Assembly: GCF_902706185.1 (NCBI RefSeq)
Contig: NZ_CACSJM010000034.1
Location: 1 to 43,122 of the forward strand
Origin: Roseomonas sp. 18066
GTDB lineage: Bacteria; Pseudomonadota; Alphaproteobacteria; Acetobacterales; Acetobacteraceae
DNA: 43,122 nucleotides
Direction: 5' to 3'
Shown here: in pieces, positions 23,040 to 31,121 of the stretch
Layout of the letters: the number at the start of each line of letters is the position of its first letter
How positions within the stretch are numbered: the first letter of the stretch is position 1
Translations under genes and position numbers: made by a program
Notes under the pieces: generated by a model
What the model saw: the letters and a program-made list of their open reading frames with translations, nothing else
What the model was told of the DNA's origin: nothing
Database searches by the model: none

Positions 23040-24194
23040 TCAGCCTGCCACCAGCGGCAGGTCATGCGGCAGGGCCGACAGGCGCTCGGGCTCGCCCTCG
23101 GTGACGATGAAGGTCTCGCCGAGGCACATCGCGAGCCCGGTCTGGTCGTCGAGCAGGATCATGTGCATGAAGACCACCATCGAAGGCTCCAGCACCACCG
23201 GATTGCCGGCGAAGATCATCGGCCATTCCATCCAGGTCGGCGGATAGGCGGCGCCCAGGCTGTAGCCACAGGCGTTCAGCCGCGCATGCTTGTAGCCGTG
23301 GCGGTCGAGCACCGAGGCATGCGCCTCGAACAGGTCGCCATAGGTGTTGCCGGGGCGCAGCCTGTCGCGGCACAGCGCCAGCGCCTCGACATTGGCGTCG
23401 TGCATCTTGCGATGCCCGGCGCCGGCCTTGCCGGTCAGCGCGGTGCGCATCAGCGCGACATGGTAGTGGCGATAGGCGGCGGCGAATTCGATGTTCACCT
23501 GGTCCTGCGCGCCGATCACGCCCTTGCCGGTGAAATAGCGGCATTGCAGCGCGTTCTCCCCGGCGCCGCAGACGAAGCGGCCGGCCGCCGGGTCGCCGCC
23601 CTCGCGGATCACCGTCGCATAGATCTCCGCGAGAATATCGGATTCCGACCTGCCCGGCCGGCAGGCGGCGAAGGCGTTGAGCCAGGCGAGGTCGGCCAGG
23701 CGCCCGGCCTCGCGCACATAGTCGAGCTCGGCGGGCGACTTGATGACGCGGAAGCGGTCGAAGAAGGTCGAGGAATCCTCCAGCGCGCAATCCGCGAAGG
23801 CGGCGTCGAGCAGCTTGCCGCGCTGCGCGTTCAGCGTGGTGGAGGCATATTCGACACCGATGCGCATGCCGGGCTTCACCCGCGCGCCGAGCTCGGCGCG
23901 CAGCGTCACCGCCGGATTGGCGCCCGCCTTGTCGACCCAGAGCCGCACATCCTTGATCACCGAGGTGCGCCGGGCCTGCAGCACGTCGGACGAGCGCGTC
24001 ACCAGCACCATGTCGCCATCGGCGCCGAGCCACAGGCCCTGGAACTGCGAATAGCCGGCGGTGTCATAGCCGGTCAGCCAGTACATGCTCTCCTGGCGGA
24101 ACATCAGCAGCCCGTCGAGCCCCGCCTGCCGCAACCCGGTGACCGCCCGTGCAATGCGCGAAGTCAGCTCTTCGATCGTGAAATGCAGGGCCAT
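23040..24194 (-). CDS. M24-fold hydrolase, creatinase/ectoine hydrolase (DoeA)-like
   Basis: A 384-residue protein of the pita-bread (M24) fold, with an N-terminal creatinase domain (about 10-140) and a C-terminal catalytic domain. The usual metal ligands are mostly gone: the first Asp region reads NIEFAAAYRHYHVALMRT (234-251) with no Asp pair, the His block reads ACGYSLGAAYPP (308-319), and the first Glu site has FMHMIL. The last Glu remains (GETFIVTEGEP, E360). This is the pattern of metal-free creatinase and resembles ectoine hydrolase DoeA more than Xaa-Pro peptidase. It heads the operon with an importer and 5-oxoprolinase, so it probably opens a C-N bond in the imported solute. Proline peptidase annotation is possible but less likely. 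Confidence 0.8.
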   Translation of the reverse strand: MALHFTIEELTSRIARAVTGLRQAGLDGLLMFRQESMYWLTGYDTAGYSQFQGLWLGADGDMVLVTRSSDVLQARRTSVIKDVRLWVDKAGANPAVTLRAELGARVKPGMRIGVEYASTTLNAQRGKLLDAAFADCALEDSSTFFDRFRVIKSPAELDYVREAGRLADLAWLNAFAACRPGRSESDILAEIYATVIREGGDPAAGRFVCGAGENALQCRYFTGKGVIGAQDQVNIEFAAAYRHYHVALMRTALTGKAGAGHRKMHDANVEALALCRDRLRPGNTYGDLFEAHASVLDRHGYKHARLNACGYSLGAAYPPTWMEWPMIFAGNPVVLEPSMVVFMHMILLDDQTGLAMCLGETFIVTEGEPERLSALPHDLPLVAG

Positions 24195-24224
24195 GCGTCA
24201 CCGAATGCCAGAGGAAAGCCGGAA

Positions 24225-24260
24225 ATCCCACGTAGTTTATGCTGATGACAAAGCTGGGAT
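24225..24260. promoter_or_regulatory. Candidate LysR operator in the divergent promoter
   Basis: ATCCCA (24225-24230) and TGGGAT (24255-24260) form an inverted repeat around a 24-base AT-richer centre, in the 87-base gap between the M24 operon and the LysR gene. The palindrome GATTAATC lies at 24266-24273. Either could be the regulator site; the span would place it over both promoters. Confidence 0.4.
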
Positions 24261-24281
24261 GAACCGATTAATCTTCCCCAT

Positions 24282-25175
24282 ATGAATTCTGTTCAGCAAT
24301 TGGCGCGGCTGCCGCTGGTCGGGCTGCGCGCCTTCGAGGCTTTCGCGCGGCTGGGCGATGTCGCCGCCGCCGCCGCCGAGCTCGGCATCACGCCGTCCGC
24401 CATCAGCCACCAGCTGAACGCGCTGGAGGAGCAGCTGGGCCAGGAGCTGACGGCGCGGCAGGGCCGGCGGCTGGTGCTGACCGGGGCCGGGCGGCGCTAT
24501 TTCGAGGCGGTCAGCCCCGCCTTCCTGCTGCTGACCACGGCGACCGGGCAGCTGCGGCAGAACCGGCTGCAGCGGCGGGTGACGATCAGCGCGCTGCCGC
24601 TGCTGGCCAATGGCTGGCTGATGCGGCAGTTGACCGGCTTCATGGCGCGCCATCCGCAGGTCGAGCTGCAGCTGCAATATGCGCGCTACCGCGCCTATTC
24701 CTCCGACGCCGCCGATATTTCTCTGCGGTTCGGCAACGGGCATTGGCCTGGCTATGCCAGCGAGAGGCTGCTGCCGGGGGCGGCCGTCCCCATCGCCAGC
24801 CGCGGCTTCGTGGCGCGGCATGGCGCGCTGCGGCGGGCGGCCGATTTCCTGCGCGTGCCGCTGATCCATGACGGCAACAGCGAGCAATGGGCGGCCTGGC
24901 TGACCGCCGGCGACGCCGCGCCCACCGCGCCGCTGACCGGCATGATCTGCGAGGACGGCATGCTGACGCGCTCGGCGATGCTGGCGGGCTTCGGCGTGGC
25001 GCTCAGCCGGCCGGTGCTGCTGCAGCAGGAGCTGCGCGAGGGCAGCCTGGTGCAGCTCTCCGATCGCGGCCTCGGCAATGGCGAGGACTACTACCTGTGC
25101 CTGCGGCAGGACGGCGAGGTGAGCGCGCCGGTGCGCCACCTCGCCGCCTGGCTGCGCGCCGCGGCGCAGGCCTAG
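24282..25175 (+). CDS. LysR-family regulator (GcvA-like)
   Basis: A 297-residue regulator with a winged helix-turn-helix at about 10-65 (LPLVGLRAFEAFARLGD, ITPSAISHQLNALEEQLG) and a periplasmic-binding-protein-like effector domain. The LRAFEA..ISHQ pattern is of the GcvA group. It is divergent from the creatinase-ABC-pxp operon with an 87-base shared promoter, the standard layout for a LysR activator of that operon, probably responding to the imported solute. ATG 24282 is the only start that keeps the whole DNA-binding domain. It converges on the amidase gene with one base between stops. Confidence 0.92.
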   Translation: MNSVQQLARLPLVGLRAFEAFARLGDVAAAAAELGITPSAISHQLNALEEQLGQELTARQGRRLVLTGAGRRYFEAVSPAFLLLTTATGQLRQNRLQRRVTISALPLLANGWLMRQLTGFMARHPQVELQLQYARYRAYSSDAADISLRFGNGHWPGYASERLLPGAAVPIASRGFVARHGALRRAADFLRVPLIHDGNSEQWAAWLTAGDAAPTAPLTGMICEDGMLTRSAMLAGFGVALSRPVLLQQELREGSLVQLSDRGLGNGEDYYLCLRQDGEVSAPVRHLAAWLRAAAQA

Positions 25176-25176
25176 A

Positions 25177-26583
25177 TCAGGCGGCCACGCTTTCGCCCAG
25201 CGCCGGCCGCACGTCGCGGAAGGCCGTCGCCTTCTCGAAGGCGTCGCCGAGCTTGAGCACCAGCGCATCCTCGAAGGGCCGGCCGACGATCTGCATCGAC
25301 AGCGGCAGCCCGTTGCCGGTGAAGCCGGAGCAGACCGACAGCGCCGGCAGGCCGAGCACGTTGAAGGGCCGCGTGTAGAAGCGCGCGCCCATGATGGTGT
25401 CGAACTCGCCGAGCGGCTCCGGCGGCGTGTGCCGCGTCGGCATCACCAGCAGGTCGACCTCCTGCATCATCGCCGCCGCCTGCGCCACCAGCCGCGCCCG
25501 CAGCCGCAGCGCGTTGACGTAGTCGGCGCCGGAGACGAAGGCGCCGGCCGCGATGCGCCGCCGCGCGATGGAGCCATAGAGCTCTGGCGTCCGGGTCAGC
25601 CCCTGCTCGTGGATGGCATAGGCCTCGGGGCCCATGATCAGGGCGCAGAGATCGTAATAGGTCTCCAGCGGCGCCAGGCTGACATCGCGGATGATCGCGC
25701 CCTGGCCAGCGAAGATGCCGAGCGCGCTTTCCATCGCATCGGTGACGACGGTGTCGGCCGGCGCATCGGCCTCGAAGAAATGCCGCACCACGCCGATGCG
25801 CAAGCCGCGGATACCGCTGCCGAGGCCGCTGGTGAAATCGATCGGGCCGGGATCGGCGCTGCCCGGATCCATCGGATCGTGGCGCGCCAGCACCTGCATC
25901 ATCAGCGCGCAGTCTTCCGAGGTCCAGCACATCGGCCCGGCATGGTCGAGGGTGAAGGACAGCGGCAGCACGCCGCGCCGGCTGACCAGCCCATAGCTGG
26001 GCTTCAGCCCGGCGATGCCGTTCCAGGCGGCGGGCGAGCGGATCGAGCCGCCGGTATCCGTGCCCATCGCGCCCATGCAGAGCCCCGCCGCGACCGCCGC
26101 CCCCGAGCCGGAGGAGGAGCCCGCCGGATCCAGCGCGGTGTCCCAGGGGTTGCGCGCCGGCGGCCAGGGCAGGTCGAAGGAGACGCCGCCGATGGCGAAT
26201 TCCCAGGTCGCGGTCTTGCCCAGGATCACCGCGCCCGCCTCGCGCAGCAGGCGGATGGTGGTGGCGTCCTCGGCCGGCACATGGTCGCGGTACAGCGCCG
26301 AATGCCCGGTCGTGGCGATGCCGGCGGTGTTGTAGATGTCCTTGATGCCGAGCGGGATGCCGTGCAGCGGCCCGCGCCAGTTGCCTGCCGCGATCTCGGC
26401 CGCCGCGGTGCGCGCCTCGGCCAGGGCATCGTCGCCCAGGACACGGATGAAGGAATTCAGCCGGCCGTCGAGGCCAGCGATGCGCTCGAGGAAGGCCTCC
26501 GCCAGCGTCACCGGCGACAGCGTGCCGGCGCGGATCTGCCGCGAGGCCTCGGCGATGGTGAGGAAGCAGGGATCGCCGCTCAT
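25177..26583 (-). CDS. Amidase-signature hydrolase 1
   Basis: A 468-residue amidase with the Ser-cisSer-Lys triad: K81 (GIKDIYNTAG), cis-Ser in GSSSGSG (155-161) and nucleophile S180 (GTDTGGSIR). It should hydrolyse a small amide in the cytoplasm. It is strikingly similar to amidase 2 (26967-28397) with the same residue numbering, so they are tandem paralogues. The start overlaps the stop of a 65-aa AtzG/GatC-like gene as ATGA, implying a stoichiometric partner as for AtzE-AtzG. It could be named AtzE-like or GatA-like; no glutamyl-tRNA amidotransferase B subunit is nearby, so a catabolic role is preferred. Confidence 0.9.
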   Translation of the reverse strand: MSGDPCFLTIAEASRQIRAGTLSPVTLAEAFLERIAGLDGRLNSFIRVLGDDALAEARTAAAEIAAGNWRGPLHGIPLGIKDIYNTAGIATTGHSALYRDHVPAEDATTIRLLREAGAVILGKTATWEFAIGGVSFDLPWPPARNPWDTALDPAGSSSGSGAAVAAGLCMGAMGTDTGGSIRSPAAWNGIAGLKPSYGLVSRRGVLPLSFTLDHAGPMCWTSEDCALMMQVLARHDPMDPGSADPGPIDFTSGLGSGIRGLRIGVVRHFFEADAPADTVVTDAMESALGIFAGQGAIIRDVSLAPLETYYDLCALIMGPEAYAIHEQGLTRTPELYGSIARRRIAAGAFVSGADYVNALRLRARLVAQAAAMMQEVDLLVMPTRHTPPEPLGEFDTIMGARFYTRPFNVLGLPALSVCSGFTGNGLPLSMQIVGRPFEDALVLKLGDAFEKATAFRDVRPALGESVAA

Positions 26584-26777
26584 GGCTGCGGCGCCTTCTT
26601 CGCCGGCACCAGGCGGAAGACGTTGCTCGGCTCCTCCAGATAGGAATAGCTGCCGCGGATGCGCGCGGCGGCCTCGTCGCCGGCCTGCACCAGCCGTTCC
26701 AGATCGGCGCGGTCGGCCTCGGGGAAGCGGTCCAGCTGCCGGGCGCGCAGGCGCTCGGCGAAGGGGATCACGGACAT
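26580..26777 (-). CDS. AtzG/GatC-like small amidase partner B, 65 aa
   Basis: A 65-residue acidic helical protein (FPEADRADLERLVQAGDEAA) ending in a tail with EEPSNVFRLVP. The same tail layout, a helix then an E-P-x-x-x-F segment, is present in the 57-aa gene at 26797 and the gene at 30903. It resembles the AtzG/GatC-type subunits that wrap around an amidase. Its stop overlaps the start of amidase 1 (ATGA), the arrangement expected for complex partners. Function is inferred from length, tail motif and position. Confidence 0.7.
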   Translation of the reverse strand: MSVIPFAERLRARQLDRFPEADRADLERLVQAGDEAAARIRGSYSYLEEPSNVFRLVPAKKAPQP

Positions 26778-26796
26778 GGCGGGCTCCGATCGCGGG

Positions 26797-26970
26797 TCAG
26801 GGGCGGGGCAGGCGGAAGCCGCTCAGCGGCTCCTGCCCATAGGGGCGCGGGCCGCGCATGCTGGCCGCCGCCTTCTCGAGATCGCCGACCAGCGCGACAA
26901 GCTTCGGCATCTCCTTGGCCGGGACGCGCAGGCCGAGCGCCTCCAGCCGTTCCTCGGTGGTGTCGGTCAT
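26797..26970 (-). CDS. AtzG/GatC-like small amidase partner A, 57 aa
   Basis: A very short gene, easily missed: ATG at 26970 overlaps the amidase 2 stop (ATGA) and the frame ends TGA at 26797-26799. The product begins MTDTTEERLEALGLRVPAKE, continues as an amphipathic helix (LVALVGDLEKAAASMRG) and ends YGQEPLSGFRLPRP. The closing E-P-x-x-x-F-R-L matches partner B (EEPSNVFRLVP). It starts like GatC/AtzG proteins, with a short helix pair, and lies 19 bases before partner B. It probably binds amidase 2. Confidence 0.7.
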   Translation of the reverse strand: MTDTTEERLEALGLRVPAKEMPKLVALVGDLEKAAASMRGPRPYGQEPLSGFRLPRP

Positions 26971-28397
26971 GCCGCCGCTCCCTGTTCCGCCGCCACTGCC
27001 TCGACCGCCATGGCCGGGCGCCGGCCGCGCGTCGCCATGATCCGCTCCACCGCGTCGCCCAGCTTGAGCACCAGCGCATCCTCGAAGGGGCGGCCGCCGA
27101 TCTGCAGCGAAATCGGCAGGCCGGCGCTGGAGAATCCGTTGCAGACGGCGAGCGCCGGGCCGCCCAGCACGTTGAAGGCGCGGTTGAAGAAGGGCTGCGG
27201 GCCGCCGATCATCGAATCCTCGCCGAGCTTGCCGGCGGTCTGGCGCGAGGTCGGGAAGACCAGCACATCGACATCGCGCATCACCGCGGCCGCCTCGGCC
27301 ACCAGCCGGGCGCGCTGGCGCTGCGCGTTGATATAGTCGGCCGCCCGCACCAGCGCCCCGCCCATCAGCCGCACGCGGCCATATTCGCCATAGAGCTCCG
27401 GGCTCTCGCGCAGGAAGTTCTCGTGGATGGCGTAGGATTCAGAGCGCGAGACCAGGCTGCACAGCGCATTGTACTCGCCGAAGGGCGCGAGCGAGACGGT
27501 GCGCAGCACGGCGCCCTCGGCCTGCAGCGCCTGCAGCGTCGCCTCGGTCGCGGCCAGCACCTCAGGCTCGCATGCGACGTCGGTCTCGAAGAAATGCCGC
27601 ACCACGCCGATGCGCAGCCCGGCGATGCTGCCGCCGATGCCGGCGGAGAAATCGATCGGCCCGGGATCGGTGCTGCCGGGGTCGAGCGGATCATGCTGCG
27701 CCAGCGCCTGCATCATCAGCGCGCAGTCTTCCGCCGTCCAGCACATCGGCCCGGCATGGTCGAGCGAGAAGGACAGCGGCAGGATGCCGCGCCGGCTGAT
27801 CAGCCCATAGGTCGGCTTCAGCCCGGCGATGCCACACCAGGCGGCCGGGCCGCGGATCGAGCCGCCGGTATCCGACCCCATCGCCCCCGGCACCAGCCCG
27901 GCGGCGACGGCCGCGCCCGAGCCGGAGGAGGAGCCTGACGGGTCCAGCGCCGTGTCCCACGGGTTGCGCGCCGGCGGCCAGGGCAGGTCGAAGGAAGAAC
28001 CGCCGATGGCGAATTCCCAGGTGGCGAGCTTGCCCAGCATCACCGCGCCGGCCTCGCGCAGCAGGCGCACGCTGGTGGCGTCCTCCTGGGGCACATGGTC
28101 GCGGAACAGCGCGGAATGGCCGGTCGTGGCGATGCCGGCGGTGTTGTAGATGTCCTTCAGCCCGATCGGGATGCCATGCAGCGGGCCGCGCCATTTGCCG
28201 GCGGCGATCTCGGCCTCGGCCTGCTGCGCCTCGGCCAGCGCGGCGGCCTCCAGCAGCAGGATGAAGCTGTCGAGCTGGCCGTCCAGCGCCTTGACGCGGG
28301 CGATGCAGGCGCGCGTCAGCTCCACCGGCGACAGCTGCCGCGTTCGGATCAGCCGCGACAGCGCGGCGATGCTGTGGAAATGCAGTTCGGTGTCCAA
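26967..28397 (-). CDS. Amidase-signature hydrolase 2 (TTG start)
   Basis: A 476-residue amidase with K81 (GLKDIYNTAG), cis-Ser in GSSSGSG (155-161) and nucleophile S180 (GSDTGGSIR). The start is TTG 28397: AAGGAGA (28404-28410) sits 6 bases before it, and this start puts all catalytic residues at the same numbers as in amidase 1. An upstream ATG-type extension to 28487 adds unrelated Arg/Pro sequence. It is close to amidase 1 over long stretches (RGPLHGIP, GHSAL, FDLPWPPARNPWDTALDP), so the pair arose by tandem duplication. It is first in the order amidase 2, partner A, partner B, amidase 1, all with short gaps or overlaps. Confidence 0.88.
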   Translation of the reverse strand: MDTELHFHSIAALSRLIRTRQLSPVELTRACIARVKALDGQLDSFILLLEAAALAEAQQAEAEIAAGKWRGPLHGIPIGLKDIYNTAGIATTGHSALFRDHVPQEDATSVRLLREAGAVMLGKLATWEFAIGGSSFDLPWPPARNPWDTALDPSGSSSGSGAAVAAGLVPGAMGSDTGGSIRGPAAWCGIAGLKPTYGLISRRGILPLSFSLDHAGPMCWTAEDCALMMQALAQHDPLDPGSTDPGPIDFSAGIGGSIAGLRIGVVRHFFETDVACEPEVLAATEATLQALQAEGAVLRTVSLAPFGEYNALCSLVSRSESYAIHENFLRESPELYGEYGRVRLMGGALVRAADYINAQRQRARLVAEAAAVMRDVDVLVFPTSRQTAGKLGEDSMIGGPQPFFNRAFNVLGGPALAVCNGFSSAGLPISLQIGGRPFEDALVLKLGDAVERIMATRGRRPAMAVEAVAAEQGAAA

Positions 28398-28519
28398 GGC
28401 GGGTCTCCTTCCTGGGGCGGGCCGGCGAGGCGAGGCAGGCTCTGAGCGAGCAATCCGCATGCCGTTTCCTGCTGACCAGCACTGCAAGAAGCATGACGCG
28501 GGATCGGCAATGACCTAGC

Positions 28520-29485
28520 ATGGCGCGCGAAAGCGCGAAGGACAAGTGCCAGATGGAAACGCCGGAGAGCCTGCGCCGTGGCCTGGCCTGGCTGCGCGCG
28601 GCGCCCAGCGCCGCCGCCCCCGCGATCGAGGCCGCGCCGCAGCCCGACCTGAAGCGCGCGGTGCTGATCATGATGGCGGGGATCGCGTTGTTTTCGGTGC
28701 TGAACGGCGTGGTGAAGGACCAGGCCGAGCGCTTCCCGGTCAACCAGATCACCTTCTTCCGCAATGCCTTCGCGCTGCCGCCGCTGCTGGCGATCCTGCT
28801 GGCCGGCGGCAAGATCCACCGGCTGCGCATGCGCCAGCCGCTGCGCCACCTGACGCATGCGGCGACGATGACGCTGTCGCTGATGCTGGCCTATATCGGC
28901 TTCCGCCTGCTGCCGCTGGCCGAGACCACCGCCATCTCCTTCATCCGGCCGCTGATCGTCACGGCGCTGGCAGCACCCCTGCTGGGCGAGCGCGTCACCT
29001 GGATCTCCTGGCTGGCGGTGCTGCTGGGCTTCTGCGGCGTGCTGATCGTTGTGCAGCCGGGGGCGGGCGAGATCGTCGCCATCGGCGCGCTCTATTCCCT
29101 GGCCGGCGCCTTCATCGGCTCGCTAAACATGCTGCAGCAGCGGGCGCTGTCGCTGACCGACCACACCATCGGCATCGCCGTCTGGTACATGGCGCTGTCC
29201 TCGATCATGCTGCTGCCGACGCTGTTCTTTTCGTGGGTGACGCCGGGTGTCGGCGATCTTCTGGGGCTGATCGGCATGGGCGTGGCCTCGGGACTCTGCA
29301 CCTACCTCATCATGCGGCCGCTGGCCTATGCCGGGGCCGCCGCCCTGGCACCGGTGCAATATACCGGGCTGCTCTGGTCGATCGTCATCGGCTATCTGTG
29401 GTTCGGCGACGTGCCGGGCACCGCGGTGCTGCTGGGCTCGGCGGTGGTGATCGCGGCGACGCTGCTGGTGCTGCGCCGCCGCTGA
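28520..29485 (+). CDS. EamA/DMT-family transporter
   Basis: A 321-residue inner-membrane protein with about ten helices in two EamA repeats (first from about residue 45, LKRAVLIMMAGIALFSVLNG; second from about 185, GALYSLAGAFIGSLNMLQQR). Typical blocks include FFRNAFALPP and PLIVTALAAPLLGERVTW. These proteins usually export or exchange small metabolites or amino acids. The start may instead be ATG 28553, which has AAGGA upstream. It is divergent from amidase 2 and convergent with amidase 3 (3 bases between stops), so it is a single-gene unit within the amidase island; moving an amide or its product is a guess. Confidence 0.88.
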   Translation: MARESAKDKCQMETPESLRRGLAWLRAAPSAAAPAIEAAPQPDLKRAVLIMMAGIALFSVLNGVVKDQAERFPVNQITFFRNAFALPPLLAILLAGGKIHRLRMRQPLRHLTHAATMTLSLMLAYIGFRLLPLAETTAISFIRPLIVTALAAPLLGERVTWISWLAVLLGFCGVLIVVQPGAGEIVAIGALYSLAGAFIGSLNMLQQRALSLTDHTIGIAVWYMALSSIMLLPTLFFSWVTPGVGDLLGLIGMGVASGLCTYLIMRPLAYAGAAALAPVQYTGLLWSIVIGYLWFGDVPGTAVLLGSAVVIAATLLVLRRR

Positions 29486-29488
29486 TGG

Positions 29489-30901
29489 CTATTGGGCGGC
29501 GGCCAGCGCCGCGGGCTGCAGCACGGGGCGATTGCTGCGCCAGGGCGTCGCCATCTCATAGGCATGGGCGGTGCGGAACAGCATCGCTTCGGAAAAAGGC
29601 TTGCCGACGATCTGCATGCCGAGCGGCAATCCGCCCGGGCCGAAGCCGGTGCAGACGGAAATCGCCGGCAGGCCGGTGACGTTGAAGGGGATGGTGAAGC
29701 TCGGCTTCTCCAGCATCGCCCAGCGCGGCACCTCGGTGATGCGCGCGGCCTCGCCCGGCTGCACCGCGGTGACCAGCATGTCGAGGCCCTCCATCGCCGC
29801 CACCATCTCGGCGCAGAGAATGCGGCGGCGGCGCATCGCCTGGACATAGTCGGCGCCGCGCAGCAGCCCGCCGATCGCCAGCTTCTCGCGCAGCAGCGCG
29901 CCATATTTGTTGTAGTCGGTCTTCAGCCAGGGCTCGTGCACAGCGAAGGCCTCGGCCAGCAGGATGATCCAGCCGCAGGCGGCGTAATCCTGCAGCGGCG
30001 ACAGCGTCACCTCGCTGACCACGGCGCCTTGCTTCTGCAACTCGGCCACCGCGGCGTCGAGCGCGGCGATGGTGGCGTCGCTGGCCGCGCTGTCGCTCTC
30101 GTGGAAGTGGCGGATCACGCCGATGCGCAGCCCCTTCACATCCTGGCCGATCTGCGCGGAGAAGTTCTCCACCGGCCGGTCGGCGCTGGCGGGATCGGTC
30201 GCGTCGTAGCCCGCCATCGCCTGCAGCATCAGCGCACAATCCTCGGCGGTCCAGGCCATCGGCCCGGCATGGTCGAGGCTGTAGGACAGCGGCTGCACGC
30301 CGGCGCGGCTGACCAGCCCATAGGTCGGCTTGATGCCCGACAGCCCGCACAGCGTGGACGGCCCGCGGATCGAGCCGCCGGTATCCGAGCCCGTGCCGCC
30401 CAGGATCAGCCCCGCCGGCACGGCAGCGCCGGTGCCGGAGGAGGAGCCGCCGGTGAAATGCTCGGTGTTCCAGGGATTGCGCGGCGGCGGCCAGGGCAGG
30501 TCGAAGGAGGGGCCGCCCATGGCGAATTCATGCGTCGCCAGCTTGCCCAGCATGACGGTGCCGGCCTCGGCCAGCTTGCGCACGGCGGTGGAATCCGTAT
30601 TGGGGACATGGTCTTCCAGCAGCCGCGAATGCGCCGTCGTGCGGATGCCAGCGGTGTTGTAGATGTCCTTGTGGCCGATCGGAATGCCGTCGAGCGGGCC
30701 GAGCCCCTCGCCGCGCATCACCCGCGACTCGGCGGCCCGCGCATCGGCCATGGCGCGTTCCGGCGTCAGCAGCAGGAAGGTCTGCAATTGTGGGTCGAGC
30801 GCCTCGATGCGGTCGAGGCAGGATTGCGTCAGCTCGACCGGCGAGATCTTCTTCGCCGCGATCTGCGCCGCGGCTTCGGCAATGGTGGGGATCGTGCTCA
30901 C
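29489..30901 (-). CDS. Amidase-signature hydrolase 3
   Basis: A 470-residue amidase: K78 (GHKDIYNTAG), cis-Ser in GGSSSGTG (151-158), nucleophile S177 (GSDTGGSIR). It is related to, but clearly more distant from, amidases 1 and 2. The start is GTG 30901, with GGGGAG upstream, just 1 base after the stop of the small AtzG/GatC-like gene. It is the last gene of a six-gene operon with a complete oligopeptide-type ABC transporter, so the imported amide or peptide-like compound is likely its substrate. Confidence 0.9.
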   Translation of the reverse strand: MSTIPTIAEAAAQIAAKKISPVELTQSCLDRIEALDPQLQTFLLLTPERAMADARAAESRVMRGEGLGPLDGIPIGHKDIYNTAGIRTTAHSRLLEDHVPNTDSTAVRKLAEAGTVMLGKLATHEFAMGGPSFDLPWPPPRNPWNTEHFTGGSSSGTGAAVPAGLILGGTGSDTGGSIRGPSTLCGLSGIKPTYGLVSRAGVQPLSYSLDHAGPMAWTAEDCALMLQAMAGYDATDPASADRPVENFSAQIGQDVKGLRIGVIRHFHESDSAASDATIAALDAAVAELQKQGAVVSEVTLSPLQDYAACGWIILLAEAFAVHEPWLKTDYNKYGALLREKLAIGGLLRGADYVQAMRRRRILCAEMVAAMEGLDMLVTAVQPGEAARITEVPRWAMLEKPSFTIPFNVTGLPAISVCTGFGPGGLPLGMQIVGKPFSEAMLFRTAHAYEMATPWRSNRPVLQPAALAAAQ

Positions 30902-30902
30902 C

Positions 30903-31094
30903 TCACTTGCTCCCCGGCGTGAAGGTCAGGGCCGGCTCGGCGGCGCGCGGCAGCGGCGCGTGCATGCGCGCCACCTGCTGCTCGACCAGGCCGTAGATGG
31001 CGTAGATGTCGCGCTGCTGCTCGGCGCTGAGCGGCAGCCCCGCCTGGGCGACAAGCACGGAGAAATCCTGCTCGCTGATGCTGGGCTTCATCAT
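30903..31094 (-). CDS. AtzG/GatC-like small amidase partner C
   Basis: A protein of about 62-63 residues: helix pair (SEQDFSVLVAQAGLPLSAEQ, then IYAIYGLVEQQVARMH) and tail PRAAEPALTFTPGSK. The GLPLS turn and A-E-P-x-x-x-F tail are the AtzG/GatC-like pattern. ATG 31094 or 31091 is likely, since AAGGTG is 3-6 bases upstream; GTG 31100 is less likely. It lies between the ABC ATPase gene and amidase 3, with 1 base to the amidase start, so it should be made together with it as a subunit. Confidence 0.75.
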   Translation of the reverse strand: MMKPSISEQDFSVLVAQAGLPLSAEQQRDIYAIYGLVEQQVARMHAPLPRAAEPALTFTPGSK

Positions 31095-31121
31095 GGACAC
31101 CTTTCTGGCGTGGAGAGGGAT

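Noticed and set aside
25177..30901. Amidases as glutamyl-tRNA(Gln) amidotransferase subunit A with GatC
   Set aside because: No GatB is nearby, there are several amidase copies, and each sits with transporters or hydrolases; the small proteins have the AtzG-like E-P-x-x-x-F tail.
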